This document shows, piece by piece, positions 1-9,100 of a DNA stretch of 50,452 nucleotides (positions are counted from its first letter, which is position 1; every line of letters begins with the position of its first letter). The position numbers and the translations under genes are program-made. This stretch comes from Candidatus Bipolaricaulota bacterium (GTDB lineage: Bacteria > Bipolaricaulota > Bipolaricaulia > UBA7950 > UBA9294), in the NCBI GenBank assembly GCA_028278555.1, contig JANQEA010000059.1, positions 1 through 50,452 on the forward strand, written 5' to 3'. A model generated the notes under the pieces. The model searched no databases. It worked only from the letters and a program-made list of their open reading frames with translations, and had not been told where the DNA came from.

Positions 1-1
1 T

Positions 2-2863
2 GCGCTGACCGTGCAGTCGATCGGCTTGGCGGCGAACGGCTCCATCACCAACAACGGCGACGATGTGACCTACACCCCCGACCCGGGCTTCCATGGCTCT
101 GACTCCTTCACCTACACGATCTCCGACGGCAACGGAGGCACAGACACCGCCACCGTCGCCGTCACGATCCTTCCAGTGAACGACGAGCCGATTGCCCAGG
201 ACGACAGCGCCGCGACCGACGAGGATACGTCCGTCACCATCGACGTCCTCGCCAACGACAGTGACCCGGACGGTGACGCTCTGTTCGTCGACGCGGTGAC
301 CCAGCCATCGAACGGCTCCGCCACCAGCAACGGCGACGATGTGACCTACACCCCCGACCCGGACTTCCATGGCTCCGATTCCTTCACCTACACGATCTCA
401 GACGGCCACGGCGGCACCGATACTGCAACGGTGACCGTCGCCGTGGCGCTTGTGAACGAACCACCGATCGCCGAGGACGACAGCGCGACGACGGCGGAGG
501 ATTCGCCGGTCACGATTCCGATCCAAGAGAACGACAGCGATCCGGATGGCGATCCGCTGACCGTGGAGTCCACGACCCAGCCGACGCACGGCGCAGTGGC
601 GCCGAGCGGTGCGAGTGTCATCTACACACCGGACCCTGGCTTCTACGGAACCGATTCCTTTACCTACACGATCTCCGACGGCCACGGCGGCACCGATACT
701 GCAACGGTGACCATCACGATCGAGCCGGTGAACGATCCGCCGGAAGCACAGGACGACAGTTCGACGACAAGCGAAGACACTGCGGTGGACATTCAGGTTC
801 TGGTGAACGACAGCGACCCAGATGGGGACACGCTGAGTGTTCAGGCGATCGCTCAACCGGAGAACGGCTCCGTTGCCAACAACGGCGACAACGTGACCTA
901 CACGCCGAACTCCGGGTTCAGCGGGACCGACACGTTCACCTACACCGTCTCCGACGGGAAGGGAGAAACCGACACCGCCACAGTCATCGTCTCGGTTGCC
1001 GCCCGGAACAATCCTCCGGAAGCGCAGGACGACAGTGCCGTCACCGATGAGGGGACCTTGGTCACGATCTCGGTTCTCGCCAACGACAGCGATCCAGACG
1101 GCGATTTCTTGTTGATCGAATCATTCGCCCAGCCGGCCAACGGGGAAGTCCTGAACGCCAGAACGGGCATCTCGTACATCCCGGACCCCGGCTTCCAGGG
1201 CGTCGACACCTTCACCTACAGCATCTCGGACGGGAACGGCGGAACATCAAGCGCTACCGTAACGGTCGCCGTCGCGAGCGTCAACGATCCCCCGGTGGCA
1301 CAGGACGACAATGCCGTCACCGACGAAGGGCTTCCGGTGACCATCCTCGTGCTGCTGAACGACAGCGACCCTGACGACGATGAGATCGCCATCGAATCGA
1401 TCGCGCAACCGGAGAACGGCACCGTCGCCAGGAGCGGAGTCGATGTGATCTACACCCCTGCTTCCGGATTCAACGGGGTCGACACGTTCACCTACACGAT
1501 CTCCGACGGGCGCGGAGGAACTGACACGGCGACCGTCTTCGTGGCCATCGCTGCGGTCAACAACCCTCCGGTGGCTCAGGACGATAGCTCCACGACAGAG
1601 CAGGGCACGGCCGTCACAATCACCGTGCTGGACAACGACAGCGACCCGGATGCAGATCCGCTCTCCATCGTGTCAACGACACAGCCGGACGATGGCACGG
1701 TGTCGATCGCCGGGGGAGGTGTCTCCTATGTTCCCAACGAAGGATTCGTCGGAACGGACACCTTTTCTTACACCATCGTCGACAGCCGGGGGAACACCGA
1801 TACGGCGATCGTGACCGTCGGCGTCGCCGGAGAAGCCGGTGCCGGCGGAGCAACCGGAGGCTCCGGCTGCGAGGGTCGGATCATCATCAGTGAGATCGCT
1901 TGGGCCGGGACGGCTGCGGATCCACGTGACGAATGGATCGAACTGCAGAACCTCGGAACCACACCCGTCGACCTCGAAGGCTGGGAACTCCGATGGCGGC
2001 GAACTCACCCCTCCACACCCGACGAGCAGACCTGGAAGGTCGTCGAGCTCTCGGGCACCCTGGGCCCCTCCATAGGTCGGGTCTGCGACCAGGGCGCGCT
2101 CGCCGTGCAGCCTACCATTCGCTTCAGTCAAGATCGCCCGGGTGATCTGGCCTGGTTCCTCGCAGGTGAGATCCTTCCAAAGGAACCCGGTTTCTATCTT
2201 CTCGAACGGCGACACGACGAGTCCGTCGGCGATGAAAGGGCCGATCTGTTGTACGACACGGCCAGGACGCTCAACTTGGAACTTTCCGACCTCGGGGAAG
2301 TGATCATGCTCGTCAACGACCACGGGGAGATCGTCGACACGGCGAACGCTTCGAACCTCGGACGGGACGGATGGGTAGCCGGAAGCACGGCCACGTTCGG
2401 CACGATGGAGCGAATCGATCCGCTCGCCGCAGATACCGCCAGCAATTGGCATACGAATGCGGGGATCATCACCCATGGCCGCGACGCCAAGGGGAATCTC
2501 CTCCGCGCCACACCCGCGGGAGCAAACTCGCCGGTCTTCGAGAACCTCAGCGCGTCCGCCGGAATCGAGCCTGCCACCGTTCGGGCTGGCGAGATCCTGA
2601 GCATCGACTTCTCCCTACCGCGGCAGGACCGGCGGACAACCGGATGGCCGTGGATCAGCGTCTCCAGGCCGGGCTTTGTCGGTACCGCCGGTGCTGGCGG
2701 CGCAGCCGACCTCGCCGGGTTCTCGTTCTCCGGTCGGTACGAGAGTGGAGATCGCTACGTCCTCGACATCGGAACACAGAACTTGCCGCCGGGCACCTAT
2801 ATCTTCTGGGTGACGTACGGACAAGGGAAGGCGGTCCTCGTCCCGGTCATCGTGGCGCGGTAG
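2..2863 (+). CDS. Cadherin-like/VCBS-type repeat surface protein with lamin-tail-like domain (5' end missing)
   Basis: The reading frame is open to the left edge (codons in phase from base 2), so the start lies outside the window; the GTG at 11 is not a real start. About 953 residues are visible. First comes the end of one repeat, then six complete units of exactly 92 codons, each of the form DDS..T.EDT.V.I.VL.NDSDPDGD...YTP..GF.G.D.FTYTISDG.GGTDTATV. These are bacterial cadherin-like or VCBS-type Ig folds with acidic DSDPDGD loops that probably bind calcium. A Gly/Ala-rich linker (near 1840) leads to a lamin-tail-like domain (IIISEIAWAGT, DEWIELQN.G, DLEGWEL) at about 1875-2510. A final beta-rich domain of about 100 residues ends the protein. 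No LPXTG, Por-type or hydrophobic anchor is seen at the C-terminus. Probably an exported adhesin or surface protein; export is inferred because the N-terminus is missing. Confidence 0.88.
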   Translation, partial: ALTVQSIGLAANGSITNNGDDVTYTPDPGFHGSDSFTYTISDGNGGTDTATVAVTILPVNDEPIAQDDSAATDEDTSVTIDVLANDSDPDGDALFVDAVTQPSNGSATSNGDDVTYTPDPDFHGSDSFTYTISDGHGGTDTATVTVAVALVNEPPIAEDDSATTAEDSPVTIPIQENDSDPDGDPLTVESTTQPTHGAVAPSGASVIYTPDPGFYGTDSFTYTISDGHGGTDTATVTITIEPVNDPPEAQDDSSTTSEDTAVDIQVLVNDSDPDGDTLSVQAIAQPENGSVANNGDNVTYTPNSGFSGTDTFTYTVSDGKGETDTATVIVSVAARNNPPEAQDDSAVTDEGTLVTISVLANDSDPDGDFLLIESFAQPANGEVLNARTGISYIPDPGFQGVDTFTYSISDGNGGTSSATVTVAVASVNDPPVAQDDNAVTDEGLPVTILVLLNDSDPDDDEIAIESIAQPENGTVARSGVDVIYTPASGFNGVDTFTYTISDGRGGTDTATVFVAIAAVNNPPVAQDDSSTTEQGTAVTITVLDNDSDPDADPLSIVSTTQPDDGTVSIAGGGVSYVPNEGFVGTDTFSYTIVDSRGNTDTAIVTVGVAGEAGAGGATGGSGCEGRIIISEIAWAGTAADPRDEWIELQNLGTTPVDLEGWELRWRRTHPSTPDEQTWKVVELSGTLGPSIGRVCDQGALAVQPTIRFSQDRPGDLAWFLAGEILPKEPGFYLLERRHDESVGDERADLLYDTARTLNLELSDLGEVIMLVNDHGEIVDTANASNLGRDGWVAGSTATFGTMERIDPLAADTASNWHTNAGIITHGRDAKGNLLRATPAGANSPVFENLSASAGIEPATVRAGEILSIDFSLPRQDRRTTGWPWISVSRPGFVGTAGAGGAADLAGFSFSGRYESGDRYVLDIGTQNLPPGTYIFWVTYGQGKAVLVPVIVAR
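191..1846 (+). repeat. Six in-frame 276-bp tandem units (cadherin-like repeats)
   Basis: Units start at 191, 467, 743, 1019, 1295 and 1571, each exactly 276 bp (92 codons), with the end of a seventh unit before base 191. Parts of neighbouring units are nearly identical in DNA, for example about 53-122 against 329-398 and 383-436 against 659-712, so some copies arose or were homogenised recently. The other units have diverged in DNA while keeping the protein pattern. Confidence 0.93.
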
Positions 2864-2973
2864 GACGCCCTCGCCCTCGGGATCACCGGGGGCAAAGAAA
2901 ACGAAGATCGCGTCTGTCGACCTCGCGTTCGGAATTCTTCGTTCCGGGCGAGGAGCGTCGAGTCGAACGTCCT

Positions 2974-4059
2974 TCAGGAGGCCGTTCTCATCGTGAAGCC
3001 GGCAACTTCCTTCGCTCGGTACATCGCGGCGTCTGCTGCCTTTACCAGCGAAGCAGCGTCCCGCGGCTCTTTCGGCGTGGACGCGGCGATCCCGACACTG
3101 CACGCGATGTCCGCTGGACCGACGCCTGTCCGGATCGCTTCCAGCAGCCTGCCGCCGATCTCCTCGGCCTGCTCCATCGTGGTTTCGGGAAGGACGACGC
3201 AGAACTCGTCGCCGCCGTACCTCGCCGCGAGATCCGCTTCGCGAATCGCGCTTCGCACCGCTCCGCTCACCGCTACCAGGACCTCATCGCCGCGCCGGTG
3301 CCCTTCCTTGTCGTTGAGCTCCTTGAACCCGTCGAGATCGAAGTAGATGAGCGCGGTGTAGTGCCCGCGCCGCTGTCCGCGAGACAGCTCCCGCCTCAAC
3401 TCGTCGTAGAAGCTGTGCTGGTTCAGCAAGCCGGTGAGGCCGTCGAGGCGCGCCTGCTCCCGCAGTGACTCCGTGCGTTTGGCGATCTCCTCCTCGAGCG
3501 ACAGGGAATACTCCTCGAGTTCCTCTCGACTTCGCTCGGCTTCCTGCATCAGGCCGCCGATGAACGTATCGAAGACCAGGGTGAGATCGAACATCAGGAT
3601 CTTGTCCACCGCGTTCATCCCGGCGGTGCAACCGGGGCAGTCCTTCTGAGCCGCAGCGGCGACGAAAGCTCGAAGCGTGGCGCTGAGATTGTGCACCGCG
3701 GAGATGTAGTACTTGGGCGAGACGCCGATCCGCTTGTGAACGAGGCCGACGCGGAGTCTGGAGTGGACGTACTCCTCATCGTACTTCCCATCGAACAGGC
3801 TCAACACGTAGTTCCGCTGGTAGAGTCTCAACCGTCGCAGGGATTCGGCATCGCCGATCACCCGGGCCATCTCGTCGACCCCCACGATGTGCCCGTAGAA
3901 GCTCTCGACGATTCCGTCGATGTTCTCGGCGACAACCGGGCGGAGTGCCTCCAGAGCGCCGGCGTCCTCTTCAGAGAAGCCGAAGTACTCCTTCCGGCGC
4001 CGGATCTCGCGCGGAGTAATCCGAAGCTGCTCCATCAGCGTCTGGTCCGTGACTTTCAT
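2974..4059 (-). CDS. Globin-coupled sensor diguanylate cyclase
   Basis: 361 residues. Residues 1 to about 165 match the protoglobin-type sensor globin, with the proximal haem histidine expected at H108 in the stretch HKRIGVSPKYYI; such domains sense O2 or related gases. A short coiled coil (EELEEYSLSLEEEIAKR) leads to a complete GGDEF domain (about 205-361) with DGLTGLLN, the metal-binding FDLDGF, and the active-site GGDEF near residue 283. An inhibitory I-site RxxD (READ) sits five residues before GGDEF, so product inhibition by c-di-GMP is likely. The enzyme should make c-di-GMP from two GTP in the cytosol. The ATG at 4059 has GGGAGG just upstream. It has its own candidate promoter and operator, and lies next to two HD-GYP genes of opposite activity. 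Family assignment is firm; the ligand is inference. Confidence 0.93.
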   Translation of the reverse strand: MKVTDQTLMEQLRITPREIRRRKEYFGFSEEDAGALEALRPVVAENIDGIVESFYGHIVGVDEMARVIGDAESLRRLRLYQRNYVLSLFDGKYDEEYVHSRLRVGLVHKRIGVSPKYYISAVHNLSATLRAFVAAAAQKDCPGCTAGMNAVDKILMFDLTLVFDTFIGGLMQEAERSREELEEYSLSLEEEIAKRTESLREQARLDGLTGLLNQHSFYDELRRELSRGQRRGHYTALIYFDLDGFKELNDKEGHRRGDEVLVAVSGAVRSAIREADLAARYGGDEFCVVLPETTMEQAEEIGGRLLEAIRTGVGPADIACSVGIAASTPKEPRDAASLVKAADAAMYRAKEVAGFTMRTAS

Positions 4060-4109
4060 GGCGCCTCCCGTCTACTCGAGACCTTTCCCAACTGCAAACG
4101 AAGCGGACG

Positions 4110-4148
4110 AAGCATGCTACTCTAGCATGCTTTAGACAGTCCGCTCAA
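4110..4148 (-). promoter_or_regulatory. Promoter with overlapping perfect palindrome upstream of the globin-coupled cyclase
   Basis: A perfect 10-bp inverted repeat, arms AAGCATGCTA (4110-4119) and TAGCATGCTT (4123-4132), is separated by three bases. On the minus strand a sigma70-like pair TTGAGC (4143-4148) and TAGAGT (4119-4124) with an 18-bp spacer puts the -10 box across the dyad centre, giving an untranslated leader of about 50 nt before the ATG at 4059. A dimeric repressor bound here would block the promoter. As a terminator for the upstream 152-aa gene it would lack a U-tract. The rest of 4060-4221 shows nothing recognisable. Confidence 0.55.
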
Positions 4149-4221
4149 CCGCCTGCCGACATTCGGAGTACCTCGAGCCGGCGCTGAGATGTCCCGAGAA
4201 GAGGGTGCACGCGGGGTCGCT

Positions 4222-4680
4222 CTAGACGCCGAACCACCCTCGGAAGACGGTCAACAGCTCGGACGCCTCTGGATCAGACAGGCAGCTCGCGAACGGCGCG
4301 ATGCGAATCGAGATCGTCTGGCCGTTTCCCCATGGCCACCAGGCGCAGAAGAGGAACGCCGGTCCCTCCACGTCCGAAAGCAAGAGCAGCTGGCCCGACA
4401 TCAGCCCACCGAGCGACTTGACGACTTCTTGGACGGCCTCCGGGGCTTCCTTGGCGGTGGAAGCATCCCACGTGCAGACGAGGAACCCCTCGAGAATCCC
4501 GAGAACCTCCGCTTTCCGATCCACGGGAAACTCTGCAAGCGCCGTCTTGAACCGGGCGTCCCACTGCCATTCGACGATCCCTCGAAGGCGGGATGCGAGC
4601 TCCTGAATCTTGTTCTCCAGAACCTTGTTCGTTCCGCTGTCCATGGCCCTCCTCGGTCCAACGATGGATGAACTACTCAT
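4222..4680 (-). CDS. Hypothetical protein, last gene of the minus-strand signalling operon
   Basis: 152 residues, not recognised. The ATG at 4680 overlaps the stop of the HD-GYP gene by 8 bp and has AGAGGA about 8 nt upstream. A second in-frame ATG at 4644 (140 residues) is preceded by GAGGAGG at short spacing and is possible. The N-terminal half looks helical and charged (KVLENKIQELASRLRGIVEWQWD). The C-terminal half is more hydrophobic and Trp/Phe-rich (FLFCAWWPWGNG, VFRGWFGV), like a small alpha/beta domain. No signal peptide or clear membrane helix. Tight coupling to a kinase, a receiver and an HD-GYP protein suggests an accessory role in that pathway, but no function can be read from the sequence. 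Confidence 0.7.
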   Translation of the reverse strand: MSSSSIVGPRRAMDSGTNKVLENKIQELASRLRGIVEWQWDARFKTALAEFPVDRKAEVLGILEGFLVCTWDASTAKEAPEAVQEVVKSLGGLMSGQLLLLSDVEGPAFLFCAWWPWGNGQTISIRIAPFASCLSDPEASELLTVFRGWFGV

Positions 4681-5755
4681 CCGAGTATTCCTCTTTCTTG
4701 ATGAGAATAGCGTCGAGTCGCTTCATGAAGGCGTCGACGACCTCCGGCTGGAAGTGCGCACCTCGCCCCTCTTCGATGATCCCCAGCGATGTCTCTACCG
4801 AGAACGGCTCCTTGTAGGGACGTCTGGATGTCAATGCGTCGAAAACGTCGGCAATCGCCGTGACCCGCCCTTCGATCGGGATCTCGTCTCCCGTCAGCCC
4901 CCTCGGGTAGCCCGAGCCGTCCCATTTCTCGTGGTGCGTCAGGGCGATCACTTCACCGATCCGAAGAAGCTCCGACGACGAGTCGGAGAGGATCCGTCCG
5001 CCGATCGTCGTGTGCGTCTTCATGACCTCCCATTCGTCCGCTTCGAGCTTTCCCGGCTTGAGGAGGATGCCGTCGGGGATTCCGAGCTTGCCGACGTCGT
5101 GCATCGGGCTGGCATGAAGAAGGACCTCACACGCCTTCGGAGGGAGCTGAAGTTCGAGTGCCACGATGTGGCTGTAGTGGCTCATCCTGTGGATGTGGTT
5201 CGCCGTGTCCTCGTCCTTGTACTCCGCCGCGATCGCCAGCCTCTCGATCGTTTCGACATGGGCCGAGTGGGCATCTCGCTGCGCCTCCGTCATCTCCTGC
5301 AGGGCCTCTCGAAGCGCAACGGTCCGTCGCTCCACCGTCTCCTCGAGTTCTTCCTGGTACCGCTTAAGCGCGTCCTGGGCCTCCTTGACCCGCAGGAGTG
5401 CGCGGACGCGGACCTCCACTTCGAATCGGTCGACCGGCTTGGCGATGAAGTCGTTCGCTCCGGCTTCGACCGCACGTAGCCGTTGCTCCTGACCCGACAG
5501 GCTCGTCACCATGCAGATCGGTAGATCCGAGTGGGCTGGATCCTCGCGAATCTTCTCCACCACCTCGAATCCATCCATCCCGGGCATCATCAGGTCGCAA
5601 AGGACAAGATCGATGTCCAACTTCAGCTTGGCCAGCGCTTCGAACCCATCGGCCGCCATTTCGGTCTCGTAGCCGAGACCCGTGAGAATCGCTTCGAGCA
5701 ACTCCCGGTTGATCGCCTCGTCGTCGACGACCAGGATCCTGGTCCCATCAGCCAT
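4673..5755 (-). CDS. Response regulator with HD-GYP c-di-GMP phosphodiesterase output
   Basis: 360 residues from the ATG at 5755, chosen because the receiver begins directly (MADGTRILVVDDE), AAGGAGA lies upstream, and upstream codons have no domain. Receiver about 5-125 with acidic pair DD and phosphoacceptor D54 (VLCDLMMPGMDG). A coiled coil (about 135-185, rich in Glu/Arg) leads to an HD-GYP domain with H219-D220 (MHDVGKLGIPD), later HHEKWDGSGYP and the GYP motif intact. It should hydrolyse c-di-GMP when phosphorylated by the kinase at 6124-10479 or through the small receiver between them. The start overlaps the previous stop by 8 bp, consistent with translational coupling. Confidence 0.92.
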   Translation of the reverse strand: MADGTRILVVDDEAINRELLEAILTGLGYETEMAADGFEALAKLKLDIDLVLCDLMMPGMDGFEVVEKIREDPAHSDLPICMVTSLSGQEQRLRAVEAGANDFIAKPVDRFEVEVRVRALLRVKEAQDALKRYQEELEETVERRTVALREALQEMTEAQRDAHSAHVETIERLAIAAEYKDEDTANHIHRMSHYSHIVALELQLPPKACEVLLHASPMHDVGKLGIPDGILLKPGKLEADEWEVMKTHTTIGGRILSDSSSELLRIGEVIALTHHEKWDGSGYPRGLTGDEIPIEGRVTAIADVFDALTSRRPYKEPFSVETSLGIIEEGRGAHFQPEVVDAFMKRLDAILIKKEEYSDE

Positions 5756-6134
5756 CGATCTCTCCTTCCCCGCAGACGAGTTCTGCAACAGCATCGGCGA
5801 ACGTTCGTGTATCGATCGGCTTGGTGAGATACGCATCGCAGCCCGCCGCGATCGCTCGTTCTCGATCTCCGTCCATGGCGAGCGACGTCGTGATCAGGAT
5901 CGGAGTCGATCGGAGTACGGGATCGCCCTTCAGCGCCCGCGTCGCCTGAAGACCATCCATCCCGGGGAGACCGATATCCATCACGATGACGTCCGGAGCC
6001 GCAGTACGCGCCGTCACCATCGCCGTCTCCGCCGTGGTCGCCTGCAGAACTTCGAACCCGGCCACCTCCAAGAGGGCGACAGCCAGTTGCATGTTCGCTT
6101 CGTTATCCTCGACGACAAGAACCCTACGAGTCAT
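5748..6134 (-). CDS. Stand-alone receiver (DivK/CheY-like)
   Basis: 128 residues, a single receiver domain. Acidic residues E9-D10, phosphoacceptor D53 (IVMDIGLPGMDG), the switch Thr region (ILITTSLAM) and conserved Lys in YLTKPID are all present. With no output domain it probably acts as a phosphate shuttle or as an allosteric partner for the kinase. The ATG overlaps the kinase stop by 11 bp, and its own stop overlaps the HD-GYP gene start by 8 bp. The divergent operon has a counterpart in the same position (16649-17041). Confidence 0.9.
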   Translation of the reverse strand: MTRRVLVVEDNEANMQLAVALLEVAGFEVLQATTAETAMVTARTAAPDVIVMDIGLPGMDGLQATRALKGDPVLRSTPILITTSLAMDGDRERAIAAGCDAYLTKPIDTRTFADAVAELVCGEGEIDG

Positions 6135-9100
6135 CGGTCCGATCCCCTTCTTCCGTTTCCCGCTGCATCAGTGGAATCGTGAACGTGAACGCGCTCCCTT
6201 TCCCTTCTCCTTCGCTCTCCGCCCAGATTCGGCCTCCGTGCAACTCGACCATGCGGCGGGTCAAGGCAAGCCCGAGTCCGGTTCCCTGCTGCGGCTTGGC
6301 GTAGCTCGAATCGATCTGCTCGAACTCATCGAAGACTCGCTGCAAGTGCTCCGGCGCGATGCCAATCCCGCTGTCGGAAACACGTATCCGAAGTTCCTCA
6401 TCCCGCAGCTCGCCGGCAATCTCGACCGTCCCCCCGTCCGCCGTAAACTTCACCGCATTGGAGAGCAGGTTGTATAGAATCTGCTTCAGTTTTCGTTCAT
6501 CCGCACGAACGGTCGACGCGTTCACATCGTCCGAGAGGGTCGTCTGCAGGTGAATCCGATGTCTCTGTGCGGACTCCTGGACGAAGACCAGACTCTCGAA
6601 GAGGGTTCGCGACACATCGACGTCTCCAAGCTGCAGCTCCATCTTCCCCGCCTCCACCTTCGATAGATCGAGGATGTCGTTGATCAACGCCAGGAGATGT
6701 CGCCCGGAGTCCAGGATGTTTCCCACGTACCGCTGTTGCCTGTCGTTCAACTCGCCGAACGTCCCGTCTTGGAGAACCTCGGAGAATCCGATCACCGCGT
6801 TGAGTGGCGTGCGCAGCTCGTGGCTCATGTTCGCCAGGAATTCGGACTTCGCCTGATTCGCGGCTTCTGCATCTCGCGTCGCTTGCTCGAGCTCCCACGC
6901 CGCGTGTTTCCGCTCGGTGATGTCCTCCTTGATCGCGACGAAGTGGGTGATCCCTCCATGCTCGCCGCGAATCGGCGAGATCGACGCCAACTCCCAGTAC
7001 AGCTCGCCGTCCTTCTTCTTGTTGCAGAATTCGCCCCGCCATTCCCCTCCGGAGAGGATCGTCTCCCACAGTCCCCGATAGAACGACTCGGGCTGATCCC
7101 CCGCCTTGAGGAGTCGCGGATTCCTCCCGTAGACCTCCTCTGGGGTGTACCCCGTCGTCTCTGAGAACTTGGGATTGACGTACTCGATCCTCCCGTCGAC
7201 ATCGGTGATCACAACGGAAGCCGGACTCCCTTGAACCGCCTGGGAGAGTTTCCGCAAGCGCGCCTCGGCCGCCTTTTGCTCCGTCAGGTCGGTGATGACA
7301 TCGCAGATGAGGATCGGGTTTCCGGCCTCGTCACGAATCGCAAAGAAGTTGTCTAGCGTCGGGCGTTCCGTTCCGTCCCGTGACACCAGGCGAAGCTCGC
7401 CCTGCCACTGGCCGCGATCGAGCAGGGCGGGGAGGATCTCGTCGCGGATCCTCACCTGCGAGTCCGCGTCGTAGTACTCGCGAAACGCGTGCCGGCTCAC
7501 CGCCTCGACGTCCGGCTCGCCGATGTACGAAAGGAGGGCCGGATTCGCGTAGACCACCTGCCCGTCGGGGCGCGCCATCCCGATTCCGAGACCGGACGCA
7601 TCGGCCAGCAGCCGAAATCGCCGCGCGTCGGCCGCGGCGTCTTCGGCCAACGCCTTCGCCCCCTTCAATTCGCGTTCCGTCTCCTTCCGCTCCGTGATGT
7701 CCATCGACGTGCCGATGGAGGCGATGATCTCATCTCCAACGCGGACCGGTGCCAGCTGCGTCAGGTACGTGCGCATCGTCCCATCGCTCGTTCGAAGCTC
7801 GCTCTCCTGTCGGAGGCTCTCCCCGTTCAGCACGCGGTGCTGCTGTTCGATCCACCGCACGCCAAGCTCTTGGGGAACGTCCACGTCGGCGATGCGCTTC
7901 CCAACCACGTCTCCTAAAGAGGCCCTGCTGGCCGGACTCTGCATCGTGTATCGAAGGTCCCTGTCGATGGAGAAGAGATCGATCGGCATGCTTTCGATCA
8001 GCGTCCGCAGGTAGGCCTCGTTCTCCCGCAGGGCCGCATCGGCCTTCCTCCGTTCGGTGATGTCGATGGTCATCCCAACGGTCGCCGTCGGCTTCCCCGT
8101 CTCGTCGCGCAGAAACCGCGAATGGGACTCGATGTGTCGGACTTCGCCGTCCGGCCGGAGGATTCGATACTCGTGCGTGAGGTCGTTCCGTCGAGAGGCG
8201 AGCGCCTCGGCGATGCGAGCCTCGGCGTCGGGAAGATCGTCCGGGTGCACGAGCCTGCGCCACGCGGCGAAGGTCCCCTCGAACTCCTCCTTCGCGATCC
8301 CGATCATTTCGTACCATCGATCGTCGTGCTCGACCCGATCGGTGCTCAGGTTGCGTCGAAACATCGCGGCGTTCGCCGCCTCGATCGCAGTGTTCATCGC
8401 TTCCGTGCGCTCGGCGACCAGGCGTTCGAGGTTCTCCCGGTGCGCGCGCAGCTCGTCCTCCGCTTGTTTCTGCTCCGTGATGTCGCGGGTAACGCTTCCC
8501 ATCATCGCCCGGTCGGGCAGTTCGATGCGAAAAGCCCCGACCTGGATCGTTCGGCTTTCGCCGTCCGGACGCTCAATCTCCAGCTCCATGAAGCGCCCAT
8601 CCCACGGGGGTGTCCCTCCACCGAGCATCGTCTCCGTCGCTTCACGCAGAACACCGAGCAGATGCGCAGCCCTGTTTTCGGACGGCATCGCCTGGTATTG
8701 GACCTCCCAGAACGGTTTTCCGCGCGCCTCTGCCGCCGGGATCCCGGTAATCCTCTCTTGCCCGCGATTCCACTCCACGACCACGCCCTCCGAATCAACG
8801 AGCACAATCCCGTCGATCGACTGTTCGATGATGCTGCGAAGGCGCTCTTCGGACTCCCGCCGCGCGATCTCCGCGACCCTGGATTCGGTGATATCGGCAA
8901 TCGTCCCCACGCCGCGCAAGACGTGCCCGTCCTCTGCAAGCTCCATCCGGGCCTGCGTGCGAACCCACTTGACGCCGTCTTCGACCAGGACCCGGTGCTC
9001 CAGTCGATACGGTTCGCCTTCTAGCGCGGCCGACCACGCGGCGGCGACGGCCTCCCGATCGTCGGGGTGAACCGCGGCGAGGAACGTCTCGTAGGACGGC

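Noticed and set aside
191..1846. Regular 276-bp direct repeats that could look like a CRISPR or satellite array
   Set aside because: The period is 92 codons, the frame is open throughout, and units encode cadherin-like domains; there are no unique spacers.
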